The notes under the pieces are model-generated. The model had not been told where the DNA came from and ran no database searches. It worked only from the letters and a program-made list of their open reading frames with translations. A DNA stretch of 64,000 nt, from assembly GCA_958496175.1 (NCBI GenBank), contig OY292274.1, positions 49,052,630 through 49,116,629 of the forward strand, given 5' to 3'. Each line of letters opens with the position of its first letter. Positions within the stretch are counted from its first letter, which is position 1. Source of the stretch: Sisyra terminalis. Lineage: Eukaryota; Arthropoda; Insecta; Neuroptera; Sisyridae. Positions 12,302-23,905 of the stretch are shown here, in pieces. A program made the translations under genes and the position numbers.

Positions 12302-12917
12302 AAACTTGATCTATAATTAAATACATATAACTAAACTTAAACATACTATTTAGTATCCGTATATTATACTTATTTTAAGAAACAAGAATTATCTAAAACT
12401 TTTTATAGTTATAATTATAATTATAAAACAGTGCAAAGCATAACAAAAACTAATTTTGTTTTTGTTTTTATTTAAAAAGGTTTAAATCCAAAATCAACAC
12501 GATATAAATACAAATTTCTTACAAAAAAATAACTTGAAATTTTTTTAGGACCGAATAGATACTTTTACAGTCCTATAATCTTTTGAAGTTTAATGAGAAA
12601 ACTAATACTTATTAAACTAAATAAAAACTAAATACTTACCCTTCTTCTGGGAGTATAATTCCTTATTTTATAATGTTTACGTAATATTTTTATTTCAGGG
12701 TGGATTTCGAGCTGTTGTTTGGTCAGATTTTACGCAATCTTTTATCTTATTTCCATCAATTCTTATTATAGCTGTTAAGGGAACGTATGACATTGGATTT
12801 GGAAAAATAATTGAGCAAAGTCTTGCCACTAAAAGACTTGAGCTACCTATTTAATTATTTACTTCTATTTTTTTTTTCTAAATACAAATTAATGGTAAAT
12901 GGGAAAATATAGGAGTA

Positions 12918-13618
12918 TCCTTGCAGAAATTCGCAACAGGCTGAAAATTTGTATGAACATTAGGAGCACCATTGCAATGAAATAATGAAAAGTCCCCATC
13001 GATCCCATGTGTACAAAAAAATTATTTAAGACCAAAGTTTGCGAAAATGAGTTTCTTAGATGTTTCAGTGAAACGGTTAGTTTTATGATAAAAATATTTC
13101 CGACAAACATTTTAGTTCATGCGATTATCTACAAATAATTTTCATACACTTGTTTTCATAATATGATCCATTTCTAAGAAAAAAACGATCCTTTTTTTTA
13201 GTTGTATTCTTCATAATAAGCTTGACTGAGCTGCTATGTGCTTTAGTATCGTGTAATTTAACAGATTCAAGTGTGGCTTGGTAATCAACTGAACCCAGAA
13301 GAATGGAGTTTAAAGCTAATTAATACTGTATAGGAATACAACTGAAATAAATTTGGAAATCGTTTTTCACAAAAATGGTTATTATTATGAAAAAATTTCC
13401 AAGCACAATTTTTGTAGATAATTGCATGATCTACTTTTGCAGTTTATCATAAAACTATTCGTTTCGCTGAAAAATCTAAAAAAAATATTTTTGCGAACTT
13501 TGACCAATAATAAATTTTTTTATACGCATCGGATCGATTATTTCTTTTTACAATTTCATTACAATGGTGTTCATAACTTTCATGCAAATTTTCTGGTTTT
13601 TGGGAATTTATGCAAGGG
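12918..13618. repeat. Large inverted repeat in intron 6 of copy B
   Basis: The left arm (about 12918-13168) and right arm (about 13376-13618) are imperfect inverse copies, around 70-75% by eye. Both contain a caaagttcgcaaaaat-like block, tcagcgaaacg, gttttatgataaa and catgcaattatctac. A spacer of about 207 bp lies between them. Short open frames in both arms are by-products of the repeat, not genes. It lies about 70 bp beyond the defective exon 6 donor. Confidence 0.65.
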
Positions 13619-14152
13619 TTAATGTCTAAATTGACCGAACTATTGGTGCTTTTTACAATGAAAAAAACAATAGTTTGCAACGGCCAATTTTGTTACCTGA
13701 CCAATTTCAGAAATTTTATTAATTACAGTTTTTTCTAAAAACTAATCATATAACACAGTATATGGGTCAATATTATTTAGGTATAATATACATTTACAAT
13801 GTTTATGATTTATTTAGTAAACATTAGTTCATGTAAACGAAAATCGGTTTCGGATATTCCTCATTAGCTATAACCTAACGCACTCGGTTTACGTAATTCA
13901 ACGCACGTACGAGTAACTTGTATTCTTTATTTAACTAAATTATAAACAATCAGTGTCAGAACGGAGATTTAAATTCGTCTGTTGCACGGTACCATTGGTT
14001 TATTATTTTGAAAAAAAAATGGGAAATAATCGGCCTTATGTATTTAAAAGCTTCAACATTGTCAGAGCATTGCACCGAATCAATGCCCACCGATGATGCC
14101 CACCGAATCAATAAATATTGTTAAAATATTTAAAACATATTTTCTTTTGCAG
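13619..14152. other. Intron 6 of copy B, distal part
   Basis: No recognisable feature apart from the acceptor tract (tttcttttgcag) at 14141-14152 before exon 7. Confidence 0.45.
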
Positions 14153-15605
14153 ATTCGATCCAAATCCAACAATTCGTTATTCGTTTTGGTCACTTTGTAT
14201 AGGTGGTGGTATTTACTATATATATCCAGGATTTTTATGCCAAGCACAAATGCAAAAATATCATTCATTATCAAATCTAAAAGACGTGAGAATGTATTAC
14301 TTCACAAAGGTTACAGTTATTTCTTCTATATTGAAAAATGAATTATATATTTCAGAGCACTTATTATTTACACTTTATCAGGGATAGTTTTGACACTAAT
14401 ATGTGGTTATAACGGACTTATTTTACATTCGTATTACTACGGATGTGATCCAATAACTAATCAAGTATAATTCAAAAGTTAGAGTTTATACTTGATTAAA
14501 CTTTTATTTTTTTAGTCTATTAAAATACATGATCAACTGTTACCTTCAGTTGCCGCAAATTTATTTACGAATATGCCAGGTTTGTGTGGAATTTTTATAA
14601 CAGGACTAACAAGTGCCGCATTAAGCACAATGGCTAGTGGACTAAATAGTGTGTCAGCTTTAGTGTTGGAAGATTTTTATAAAGGTTTATGCAAAAAAGA
14701 TGTCACAGAAAAGCATGGCATACAAATTTTAAGATTTATTTCTGTTATATTTGGAGCTTGTATTTTTTCATTTATTTATCTTATTGATCATTTGGGTTCA
14801 GTTTATGAAGTAAGTACAAAGCAAAACATTTTCGTTGTATGAAATTAAACATTGTACTCCTTAGGTTTCCTATAGTCTTGATGCGATTTTTTCCGGAATA
14901 TTACTTAGTTTTTTAACGATTGGAATTTTTTTACCCTGGATAAATACCAAAGCTATTTCAATCGGAAGTGGTGCAGGGTTATTCAGTATAGCATGGATTG
15001 TTTTTAATGCCATATACAAAAAAATCGACACTGCTAAATTTAATTCAAAAGCTCTATCCATTGAAATGTGTGAGGCAAATGTAACTGTTGTAAAAGTAGA
15101 ATTTCTTGAACCGTCTGAAGAGTAAGTTCGTCTTTAACATAAAGTATTGATGATGTAAAATTTTAATATTTATTTTAGTTCAACATTTTCATTGTATAAA
15201 ATCTCTTTTTTCTGGTACGCCTTGATTGGATGTGGTATAACAATTTTTGTTTCAATTCTCGCCAGTTTTTGCGTGGGGAGGAATAACATTTCTGAAATTG
15301 ATCCTGATTTAATTTCTCCATATCTCCATAAGTTTTTACTAAATGGTCATAACAATGATCAAAACAATTTAAATGCTAGAAATAGTAAAATAAGTCATGA
15401 AGTCGAATCCTTATTAAAAGTAACAGTACATATGTGTTTTTTACTTTCGTTAAAAAAAAGTTTTAATATCATTTTTTTCCTTTCTTTCAGGATAAAAACT
15501 ATTCTACCAACTTTATAAGTGAATCTCATTTATAATTAATAATTTTAATGTAAAATATTTATGGGAAACTCTTTCATAAAACCTAACATTACATTTACGT
15601 GTGTA

Positions 15606-16376
15606 TGGTGCTACTTAGTTCTCGCTACTATTTTGATGAAAATGTATATTTTGATGAACTTAATTGTAAAAAATTTGTTTGAAATGTATCATCGAACTTG
15701 TTTTTCGTTAGTTAAACTTTTTTCTCATCTTTCTGTTAAAACTCAAAAATTGTTGCTGTAAAAGTGTTCATCACTTAAGACTATCCACAAATTAAGCCAT
15801 TTTTGATGCCTTTATATGAGAGGAACCGCTGATTAGCCAGACCATGTGACATTGTCCGGAAGAAGTAATTATCTAAGATCGCAATATCTGGGGAATACGG
15901 CGGACGTTTTAGTAGGATCTCCTATTTGAGGATTTCCAGGTCGGTTTTTACAACTTTGGGAATGTAAGGCTCAAAGTTATCATGCTGAAAAATCACTTTT
16001 TCATGCTTTGTAGAAATGGCTAGACAGATAATTCCTAAGGCTGAAGCATACCCTTCTTGCGTTTGGCATAGGCCCTAACCGAGCAATGCTTTCAATTTAA
16101 CTTCTTCGAAGGTTTTTTGTCGTCCTTCACGTCGTCAACATCAAAATCACCGTCTTTGAAGCGACGAAACCAATCCCGGTACGTTGTTTCATCTAAAAGC
16201 AGCATCTTCGTAAACTTTGTAGAGCTTTCGAAACGTTTCAGTTGTCTTTTTCTTTTGTTTACCGTATGCCTAACGCTTAAGCTTGGTTTGTGGCGTTTTG
16301 GATATGTCGAATTTTTCCAGTACTTACAACTAGAGTTTTCACTTGACAAATAGCGGGAAGTTAGTTACGCACCAAG
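15606..16376 (-). mobile_element. Internally deleted mariner (Tc1/mariner) transposon
   Basis: The transposase remnant reads on the minus strand. TYRDWFRRFKDGDFDV (about 16150-16200) is the helix-turn-helix region of mariner transposase. Near 16090-16030 a frame-shifted stretch like the EELA region runs directly into KHEKVIFQHDN (about 16010), PYSPDIA (about 15900) and MSHGLANQRF (about 15840), which is the end of the catalytic domain. The middle of the enzyme, with the first catalytic Asp, is therefore deleted, and stops break the rest. The ends are inverted repeats, tggtgctacttagttctcgc on the left and the inverse of ttggtgcgtaactaacttcc on the right, each next to TA, the mariner target site. 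It is a dead, non-autonomous copy lying after copy B. Confidence 0.8.
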
Positions 16377-16857
16377 TATATCTTATAAAAGGGTTGTATA
16401 TAAAGTACGGGGCATCAAAATTAGGAATATTATATATATATACATAAATATTAGGAAAGACATAATTTACATATAACTGAAATAAAAAAAATACGCCTTT
16501 ACAATCGAATGGAACATCGTTGGGGAAGTTTTTAACCATTATTAAATAAGGGTTCATAATAAAATTATTTTAATTACAACTAATTATTTCTATCATGGCA
16601 AGCCTTGAGTACATTCAACTGACGTACTAGAACAGGACCCCGCTCTTCCGGAGGCACCACACTCAAATAAAACTATACACTTCGTCGGCTTTAGTGTTTA
16701 TCTGGTTTATCTGCTAAGTTCATTTTTTATGATTTTTATTTATTTTTTTGTTCCATTAGGAAGGGAATACAAATTCCCTTCGAGTGAAAAACTGATAAAT
16801 CAATTTAAGCACCTAAAATAATTTCAGAATATATCATGAAACGAAAACCTGCTATAT

Positions 16858-17276
16858 ATACTATTATCTTTTTCCGAAAATAAGACACTGTCTTTTTTTC
16901 TTTTTAGGTTCAAAATACGTGACGGGCTTATTTTCGGGAGAGGACTTCAAGTACAATATGTAGATTTATATATTTTTGTTTAATATTTATTTAAATACAG
17001 AAATTTAAATTTATCCAATATCAGTCTAGCCATCTTCTTCTGGAACATTGTCATAAACTATGGCATTTTAAATTCCATTCTGATTCAATTTTCTGAAATA
17101 TTACAGAGGCTAAATATACTTAGTAAATTCAACAGTATTTTTAACAAATTATGTTTTTCACATTATTTAAACAAGAGCTTATTTTCGGGAGAGGGCTTAT
17201 ATTCCAAAAAGTTCCGAAAATCACACTCAGGCTTATTTTTGGGGAATGTCTTAATTTTGGAAGAAGACTGTACCTT
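16858..17276. repeat. Non-autonomous inverted-repeat element with 'cttattttcggg' blocks
   Basis: The outer ends are related in inverse: tactattatctttttccg with aaaataagacactgtctt on the left, and the inverse of attaagacattcc and tacagtcttcttcc on the right. Inside, gggcttattttcgggaga occurs near both ends. There is no coding sequence. Similar 'accgaaaataagac' repeats occur in many animal genomes. I cannot name the family with confidence. Confidence 0.5.
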
Positions 17277-18532
17277 ATGTCGCTTACATTTACTTTCTTT
17301 CTTCCCCTGTAAAATCTGTTAAACTGGACTTAACGGGTCAACACTTTAGGCCGACGACTTATTAAGTCATTACTTATTACTTCTTAATATTATCCAGCGC
17401 TGAAAAATAATATATAGTCCAATATAAATAAATAGTAATATCTTTCAATTAAATGAATTGATTAGTGCTCATTAGATTATAAAAATGTTTCGATTATGTA
17501 ATCATATGGAAAGAAATATGAAAAATAAAAGTTTATCCTTTACTAAATTTTCTAAGTTCCATACCGTTTTTAAGTAATTTTCATTCGTTATTTAACAAAA
17601 TAGAATAGAGGAGTAAGAAAATCCTTTACTTTACTGGTTATTTTGCATATCAAATCTTATACATTTTATAAATGTATGTTTAAAGCATTGAAATGAAAAA
17701 ATTGTGATGTTGAGGTGTAGGCAATCTCTTTAGCAGAGAAAATTGCAGCACTTGTCCATAATATTTCAAGGTAGGCAAAGCCATTTAAAAAATAGTATGT
17801 CAAGTAAATAAGTTGTAGATTTTATCTGATCATAAATAAACTACCTACGCATGCTAATGTCTGTATATATTATACCTATTTTAAATAAAATCATTTTTAT
17901 AAAAATTGTAAGAAAATATATATTCAAGTTGATTACCTGGGTGTCTGGGTAGTAATCATTGTAATAATTTCGAGTAATAACATAATGATTAACGGATATA
18001 TTCATAAAGCTTCTTATTAAAGAAGCGATAACTTGTTATGCCAAATTTATTTTCACAGTGTTTTCAACCTTCACACTAAAATAATTTTATATAATAATTT
18101 ATAAAATAATTAATAAAATAATTTAATATAATTAAGCATAAAAGAAAATTTGGAGAAATCGCTGAAAATAAAGTAATTTGTTTCAGTACACGAAAAAAAG
18201 TCTACATTCCTAGGTTTGTATAATATAAGGAACGTTTTTTTAAAGTTTTAAGTATCCCTTTTTAAGTAGTATCCCTTGCATGGTATTCGTAACAAAATTA
18301 AAACTATATCTATTCCTGACTTTGTATTTTATTTTTTATTTTTCTCTTTTTTATCCTATCTAATTCCCATGGACACCGTTCTTAATTAGACTTTCGAAAA
18401 ATGTTAGCAATGTTACCTTCAAACCTTCAAATGCAAAGTTTGAATGTGAAGAAGGAATGTGATAAGAAAAATAAGTTTTTTTTTTAAAAAAAAATATTCA
18501 GTAAGTTAGTCATCAAATTTTGACCTAGCAAA
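17277..18532. other. Intergenic, upstream of copy C
   Basis: AT-rich with a low-complexity ataatttta run at about 18080-18130. A GATAAG motif lies at 18461, 72 bp before the start codon of copy C. Nothing else was recognised. Confidence 0.45.
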
Positions 18533-21500
18533 ATGGTTTTCTCTACTTGGGATTATGCAATCTTTATTACTGTTAACATATTAAACATTCTGATTGGATT
18601 ATATTTTGGTTATTACAAGAAAAATAAAAACACTGCAGACTATTTGGTCGGTGCAAGTCAAATGAAAGCTATACCCATTGGTATATCTTTACTTTTAGGG
18701 TAAGAAATTTGTTATAATATTGTATTGGCTATGTTCGGTATGAAAATTATTGAAATATCAGATATAGAAAGAGTTAGAGCATTATTTAATATTGGCGTAC
18801 CAAATAATCTTAACCATTTGAAACGTGCCTAAAAATTTTGTAAAAGTTCTTTATTTATTTCTCACATATCGACTTTTAATTATTCAATTTATAACATTTC
18901 ATAAATTAAATTATTCATTTTTAATTTATGGCTTTATTTTAGACGTATTTCTGCGATCACAGTAATGGGTATTCCCACAGAAGTATACTTCCATGGCATA
19001 CAACTTGTTTACGCTTGCTTTGGATATGTTTTTGCAGGTTTTTTGGTGGCTTTTCTTTACATTCCCGTCCTACATAAACTGAAAATAACGTCAAGCTTTG
19101 AAGTATGTTCACGTTAAGTATTTGGTTAAGTATTTTTATTTTTTTACATTTAATAATGTTAGAGCATGTAAGTAAATGTTGCCCCATAACACGATAAATT
19201 TCTAAATCTTATAGGGCTCATTTCCAATGAAGCAGCAATAAGTGATTTATAACAAGAAGATAGAACATTTTTTATTTACGGATGTATCGCTAGATTTTGC
19301 TATACGTCATTATAGTTGCATCTGGTAATAGAATACGACGTTGAGTGTTATATAGCTTGAAATACTCCTTGTCGTGGGTAACATCATCGATGTCATCCAA
19401 ATGTCCTCAATGGAACTGAGTCATTAGATCAGTTATTTGTTTAAAATGAGTTCTATTCCATTTTTAGAAAAAAAAAACAAGAAATAAATAATCCATATAA
19501 ATACTTACAATCAGTCTTGTCTAAGTTACTCAATATATGAGCTATTTATTTTGAAAGTGGCCTAACTCCATTTCAAGAATAGCTCATATAGCTACTATTT
19601 TTAGCAACAATAAATACATAAATTTCACAATCATAGAAGCTAATATTAGTGGGTTGAAAACAAATATCATATTCAACTATGAATACGTTTCAACTATATA
19701 TGTATTGGCATATCCATTTTGGCATCCATCCATTTAGTCTAATACCCCATTATAAAATTCTTCATACACTGAATTCAATATAATGTGCTGTTATTGTTTA
19801 ATATTTAACTTACGGATCATTAGTAATTACTTACTTACCAACACAAACATATCATACACGGCAAATCTTACACCATATTTTTGAATTAATTTTAAGCAAA
19901 ATAATTGAAATATTAATCAATGTTTTTAATTCAAATATTATTTTCAGTACTTCGAAAAAAGATTTGACAAGCGCTTACGTGTAATCGCATCTGGGATTTC
20001 TATTTTAGAATTGGTAATTTTTGAAATATCATGAAATACATATTATTAGAAATTTAAAATAATTGCTTAATGATTTTTTTTCCAATTAACTTATGAAAAT
20101 TAACCTGCAAAAAATTAAAGCTTGCATTGCAATAAAATTTTTTATCGCCAAAATCAAAAGCCTTAATTACTGCCACCTTGAATACAGTGTCTTTTAAATT
20201 CATTTTTTTTAATTTTAGATATTTTTTCTTCCAATCGCTATTTATACTCCCTCGATCGCAATTAATTACGGTTTGGTTACTGAATTAAATGTTGGTTTCT
20301 TTTAAACAATTCTCATCCATATTCTATTTTAGTGACGAATATAGATGTTAACTTTATAACACCAGTATTTTGCCTAATATGTGTATTTTATACAACAATG
20401 GTAAGATGTTATTCCAGAGTACAATAAAAACCTACCTACTTATTACTTCCAATAATATTATAATATTATAGGGAGGATTTCGAGCTGTGGTTTGGTCAGA
20501 TTTTTTGCAGGCATTCGTTTTATTTCCATCTATTTTCATAATAGCTGCAAAAGGAACTTATGATATTGGATTTGAAAAAATACTTGAACAAGGCTTCATT
20601 ACTAATAGGCTAGAACTTCCTATGTACGTATTTACTTAAACTGCGGAAAATTTTATAAAAATTAAAACTGATTTTTTAACTTCACCAATATCATATTTCT
20701 TGCAGATTTGATCCAAATCCAACAATCCGATACTCATTTTGGTCGCTGTTTATTGGTGGAAGTTTTTATTATATGTATGCCAGTTTTATGTATCAAGTAT
20801 TAATGCAGAAATATCAATCACTACCAAGTATTAGAGATGTGAGAATGTATGATCAACTTTCTAATTATTACAAAGTACTATTCTTAAAGAAAAAATTTTA
20901 GATCAATTTTCATTTATATTTTGGGGTTAATAATTCTCACTGTTGGATGTGGCTATAATGGACTTATTCTTCATTCATATTACTACGGATGTGATCCCAT
21001 TTCCAATCAAGTGAAATATAAACCGTTATATTTACCCTATTAATTTATTCCAAATCAATATTTTCAGGATATCAAAATACATGACCAATTATTACCGTCG
21101 ATTGCAGTAAAGTTATTTCAAAATTTACCAGGTTTTTGTGGCATTTTTATAACTGGATTATCAAGTGCGGCATTAAGCTCTCTTGCTGGCGCTATAAATA
21201 GTTTGTCGGCCTTAGTTTTGGAAGACTTCTACAAAACATTTTGTAAAAAAGAAATGACAGATCGACAAAGCATAATTATCTTAAGAATTATTAGCATTAT
21301 CATTGGAGCTTTCGTCCTTGTACTAATTTTTCTAGTCAATCATTTAGGTTCAGTTTTCGAGGTTTACCCTTGTAATAAAGAAATATTCAAAAGTAATATT
21401 ACAATTTTTTTTTAGCTAACATATAGTTTAGATGCAATTTTTGCCGGAATTTCACTTAGCATTTTAACAATTGGAATGTTTTTACCATGGATTAATGCAA

Positions 21501-21985
21501 AAGCTGTTTCGATTGGTAGTATCGTTGGTTTATGCGGCGTTGGGTGGATTTGCTTCAATGCAATGTATCGGAAACTTAACAGAGTTAAATTTATTTCGAA
21601 ACCTTTATCTGTTGAAAAATGTGTGGGAAATATAAGTGTTGTAGAAGAATATCCAATAGAATCACCCAATGAGTAAGTAATTTGAATTTAATTATCATAT
21701 GAAATATAAATTATTGCATTTTTCAATGTTTATTATAGTTCCGGTTTTTCACTGTATCAAATATCTTTTTATTGGTATGCCTTTATTGGATTTTCAATAA
21801 CTATTTTAGCCTCCATTCTTGTCAGCTTATGTGTCGGTTGGAATGACTTAACACGATTGGATTCTGATTTGATATCACCATATCTTCACAAATATATTCC
21901 ACCCGTATATAAAAAGAAAAGACGCAATTTCTTAGTACAAAATAAGGAAATGCGAAAATTCCATGAAGTGGATACCTTGTTATAA
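18533..21985 (+). CDS. SLC5-family sodium-coupled transporter, copy C (intact)
   Basis: Exons are 18533-18699, 18943-19102, 19948-20013, 20219-20270, 20333-20400, 20472-20623, 20706-20846, 20902-21010, 21068-21361, 21416-21672 and 21739-21985. All introns are GT-AG and phases are consistent, giving 570 residues, close to the usual 580-620 for SMCT-type SLC5 proteins. The start MVFSTWDYAI leads into the first membrane helix, and NTADYLVGA then GIPTEVYFHG follow. YFEKRFDKRLR, GGFRAVVWSDFLQAF, CDPISNQ and LSSAALSSLAGAINS are shared with the paralogs. About 13 membrane helices are expected for the LeuT-type fold. The last exon reads straight into TAA at 21983 where A and B have a splice donor, so this copy lacks the twelfth exon. 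Its substrate is unknown. It is the most compact copy and the best model for the array. Confidence 0.9.
19103..19947. other. Intron 2 of copy C
   Basis: An 845-bp AT-rich intron with no recognised exon, RNA gene or complete repeat. Confidence 0.5.
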
Positions 21986-22087
21986 GTTATGCGTTGATTT
22001 GTAAAGGTTTGCATAATTTTAGGGTTTGAAAAACTTTTTTTCAACTATAAATAAATTATTTCTATTATTCATCAAAGAAAAAAATCG

Positions 22088-22311
22088 CCTCAAGTGTACT
22101 TTAGCACACCCATAATCTGGCAACGTTACATTTTCGACTTTGTTTTTAATTTAACTCGCGATATTTTTGTTAATTCAATTCTAATATGGTATAATTCTCT
22201 CTTTTGTAACTAAATTTTCATTATGGACCTATTTAATCGCGAATTAAATTAAAAACAAAGTCGAAAATGTAACGTTGCCCGATTGTCGGTGTGCTAAAGT
22301 ACACTTGAGCC
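22088..22311. mobile_element. MITE with 9-bp target duplication (3' of copy C)
   Basis: The 224-bp near-palindrome has arms of about 75 bp. It begins cctcaagtgtactttagcac and ends in the inverse. Flanks are aaaaaatcg at 22079-22087 and again at 22312-22320, a 9-bp duplication as in Mutator-like elements. Its arms contain the same core (gttacattttcgactttgtt) found inside the element at 10287-10519. Confidence 0.75.
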
Positions 22312-22320
22312 AAAAAATCG

Positions 22321-23905
22321 TTACCCCTAAAGAATCCATCATAATAACTCCCAGAAAGTAAAAATTGAAATATAATCAGAAATTTAAATGTATAAGTACC
22401 CAAATGCCAATTTTGTGTAATTAAGTTTTTGTTTCGTTGAAGTTATTAGACAATATCGTTACCTATTCGTCTTACTTATTGCATACCTTTACGTTTAAAA
22501 CCAGATAATTCGGCATTTATATTTGAAAACGTGAATTTTTTTTCTGGGTAATTTAAAGCAAGATCAACAATTTCTTCATTAAATATTATTTCTATAGAGC
22601 CTCTAAAGCTTAAAAAATCATTCCCTGATCCTTACTACGCATTACCTATATTAAACATTTTCAGTGAACCAGCCCAACCTTGGAATTATAATTTGCATTT
22701 TTTTTTTTTTGTTATCGAATTTTGCTCTATTACGGTTGTAATATGTACTATTGTTATTAAATATCTTAAAAGACCTTTGTATTATAATAATTCATCATTA
22801 ATATTCTTTCGTCATTTTTCAATTATATGAGAAGTACAAATATTTTTAAAATAAAAAGTGTCAGGCTTTGAAAATATCATAAATTACTCATTAGAGTATA
22901 GTTAAATATTGTTACATAAAAAATATTTTCAATAAGCTTTTATAAAGTCCTTGTAATTAAAATAATCTTACTTTCTCTGTAGGGCTCATATTTTCACTTA
23001 TGGATAGATAAGACATACCTTTAAGATTCCTATTTAATGGGAAACAATTTTTCAGTTAAATAGATCTTACACCTTTATCGTATACACATAAGGTATCACA
23101 ATTTTTAGAATTTTTAGATGAAAATACACCTTTTTTCTATTTTCTCCAGATAAACTTTGTCTTGAAGATAAATGCCACTATATAGTTAGAAAAACAACTA
23201 GCCTTAACTGTTTACTATTAGTACCGAAAGAATTTCAAGCATGAAAAAAAATTAATTGCTTCTAAAAAAGAAGAAAACAAAATGAAAATTATATGTTGAC
23301 AAACTCCAATGTAATTTCTGTAAGAATTTTAATCGCTCCATAGCAGCAATCACTTTATAGGTACCTTTATGTAGTGTTTTCAGACTTTTATAACTTTAGT
23401 CTCAATAGTACTGAAGACCTTATATATTCAGGATAAGATGAAGGCTCCAGATTTACGAAGCATTCATTTGAATTACTGTTATATTTTTGATTTCACTTAT
23501 ATCTGAAATACATCAATTTTACCACTCACACATCAAAATCTTTGGGTAATTTCACGGATTCCTAGAATATTGAAATTTAATAAACAGGCTAGAATTTGCT
23601 AATAACAAGTATTATTAAAGCTGTTTTTATTTAAATATGTTTCTTTTGAATTTTTCAAGTGAAAAAATATTGTAAAATTGTAGGCCGCAAGTTTGACATA
23701 CTTGGTCTAGATAATTTTACACAGTTTTATAAAATTATTTTCTGTATCGCCAATGGTCTTTAATTAGTAACGTAAAATTATCAACTGCAGTTCCAAATAC
23801 TAAAATGCTTCAAGTGATAAAAAAGTTAAAAATGTTTTTAATTATTTCAAATTCACTTTTTATTTTATTTTCCTCGTAAAATCGCTAACATCGTCTTAGT
23901 GCAAA
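22321..23905. other. Intergenic between copies C and D
   Basis: About 1.6 kb of AT-rich sequence without convincing coding potential on either strand. A GATAAA motif lies at 23816, 90 bp before the former start codon of copy D. No other feature was recognised. Confidence 0.45.

Larger units (their letters stand above)
9661..15535 (+). pseudogene. SLC5-family transporter, copy B (full exon set, splice donor of exon 6 lost)
   Basis: Exons are 9661-9827, 10031-10190, 11395-11460, 11529-11580, 11636-11703, 12699-12850, 14153-14293, 14356-14464, 14516-14809, 14865-15121, 15179-15419 and 15491-15535. Joined in this way they give 583 residues, with MAFSIWDYAV at the start and the motifs GLPTEIYFHG, GGFRAVVWSDF and LTSAALSTMASGLNS. 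The start ATG aligns with copies C, D and E. After exon 6 the other copies have at|gt, but here the sequence is at|tt, so the GT donor is gone and reading on meets TAA after about 222 residues. All other borders and frames are intact, so the inactivation is recent, or this is a base error in the assembly. Intron 6 (1.3 kb against about 80 bp in A, C and E) and intron 5 are swollen by fold-back elements. The last exon ends SESHL, a possible class I PDZ ligand. Confidence 0.75.

Noticed and set aside
13422..13680. Short overlapping frames on both strands
   Set aside because: They fall in the arm of an inverted repeat inside an intron of copy B and have no protein-like motif.
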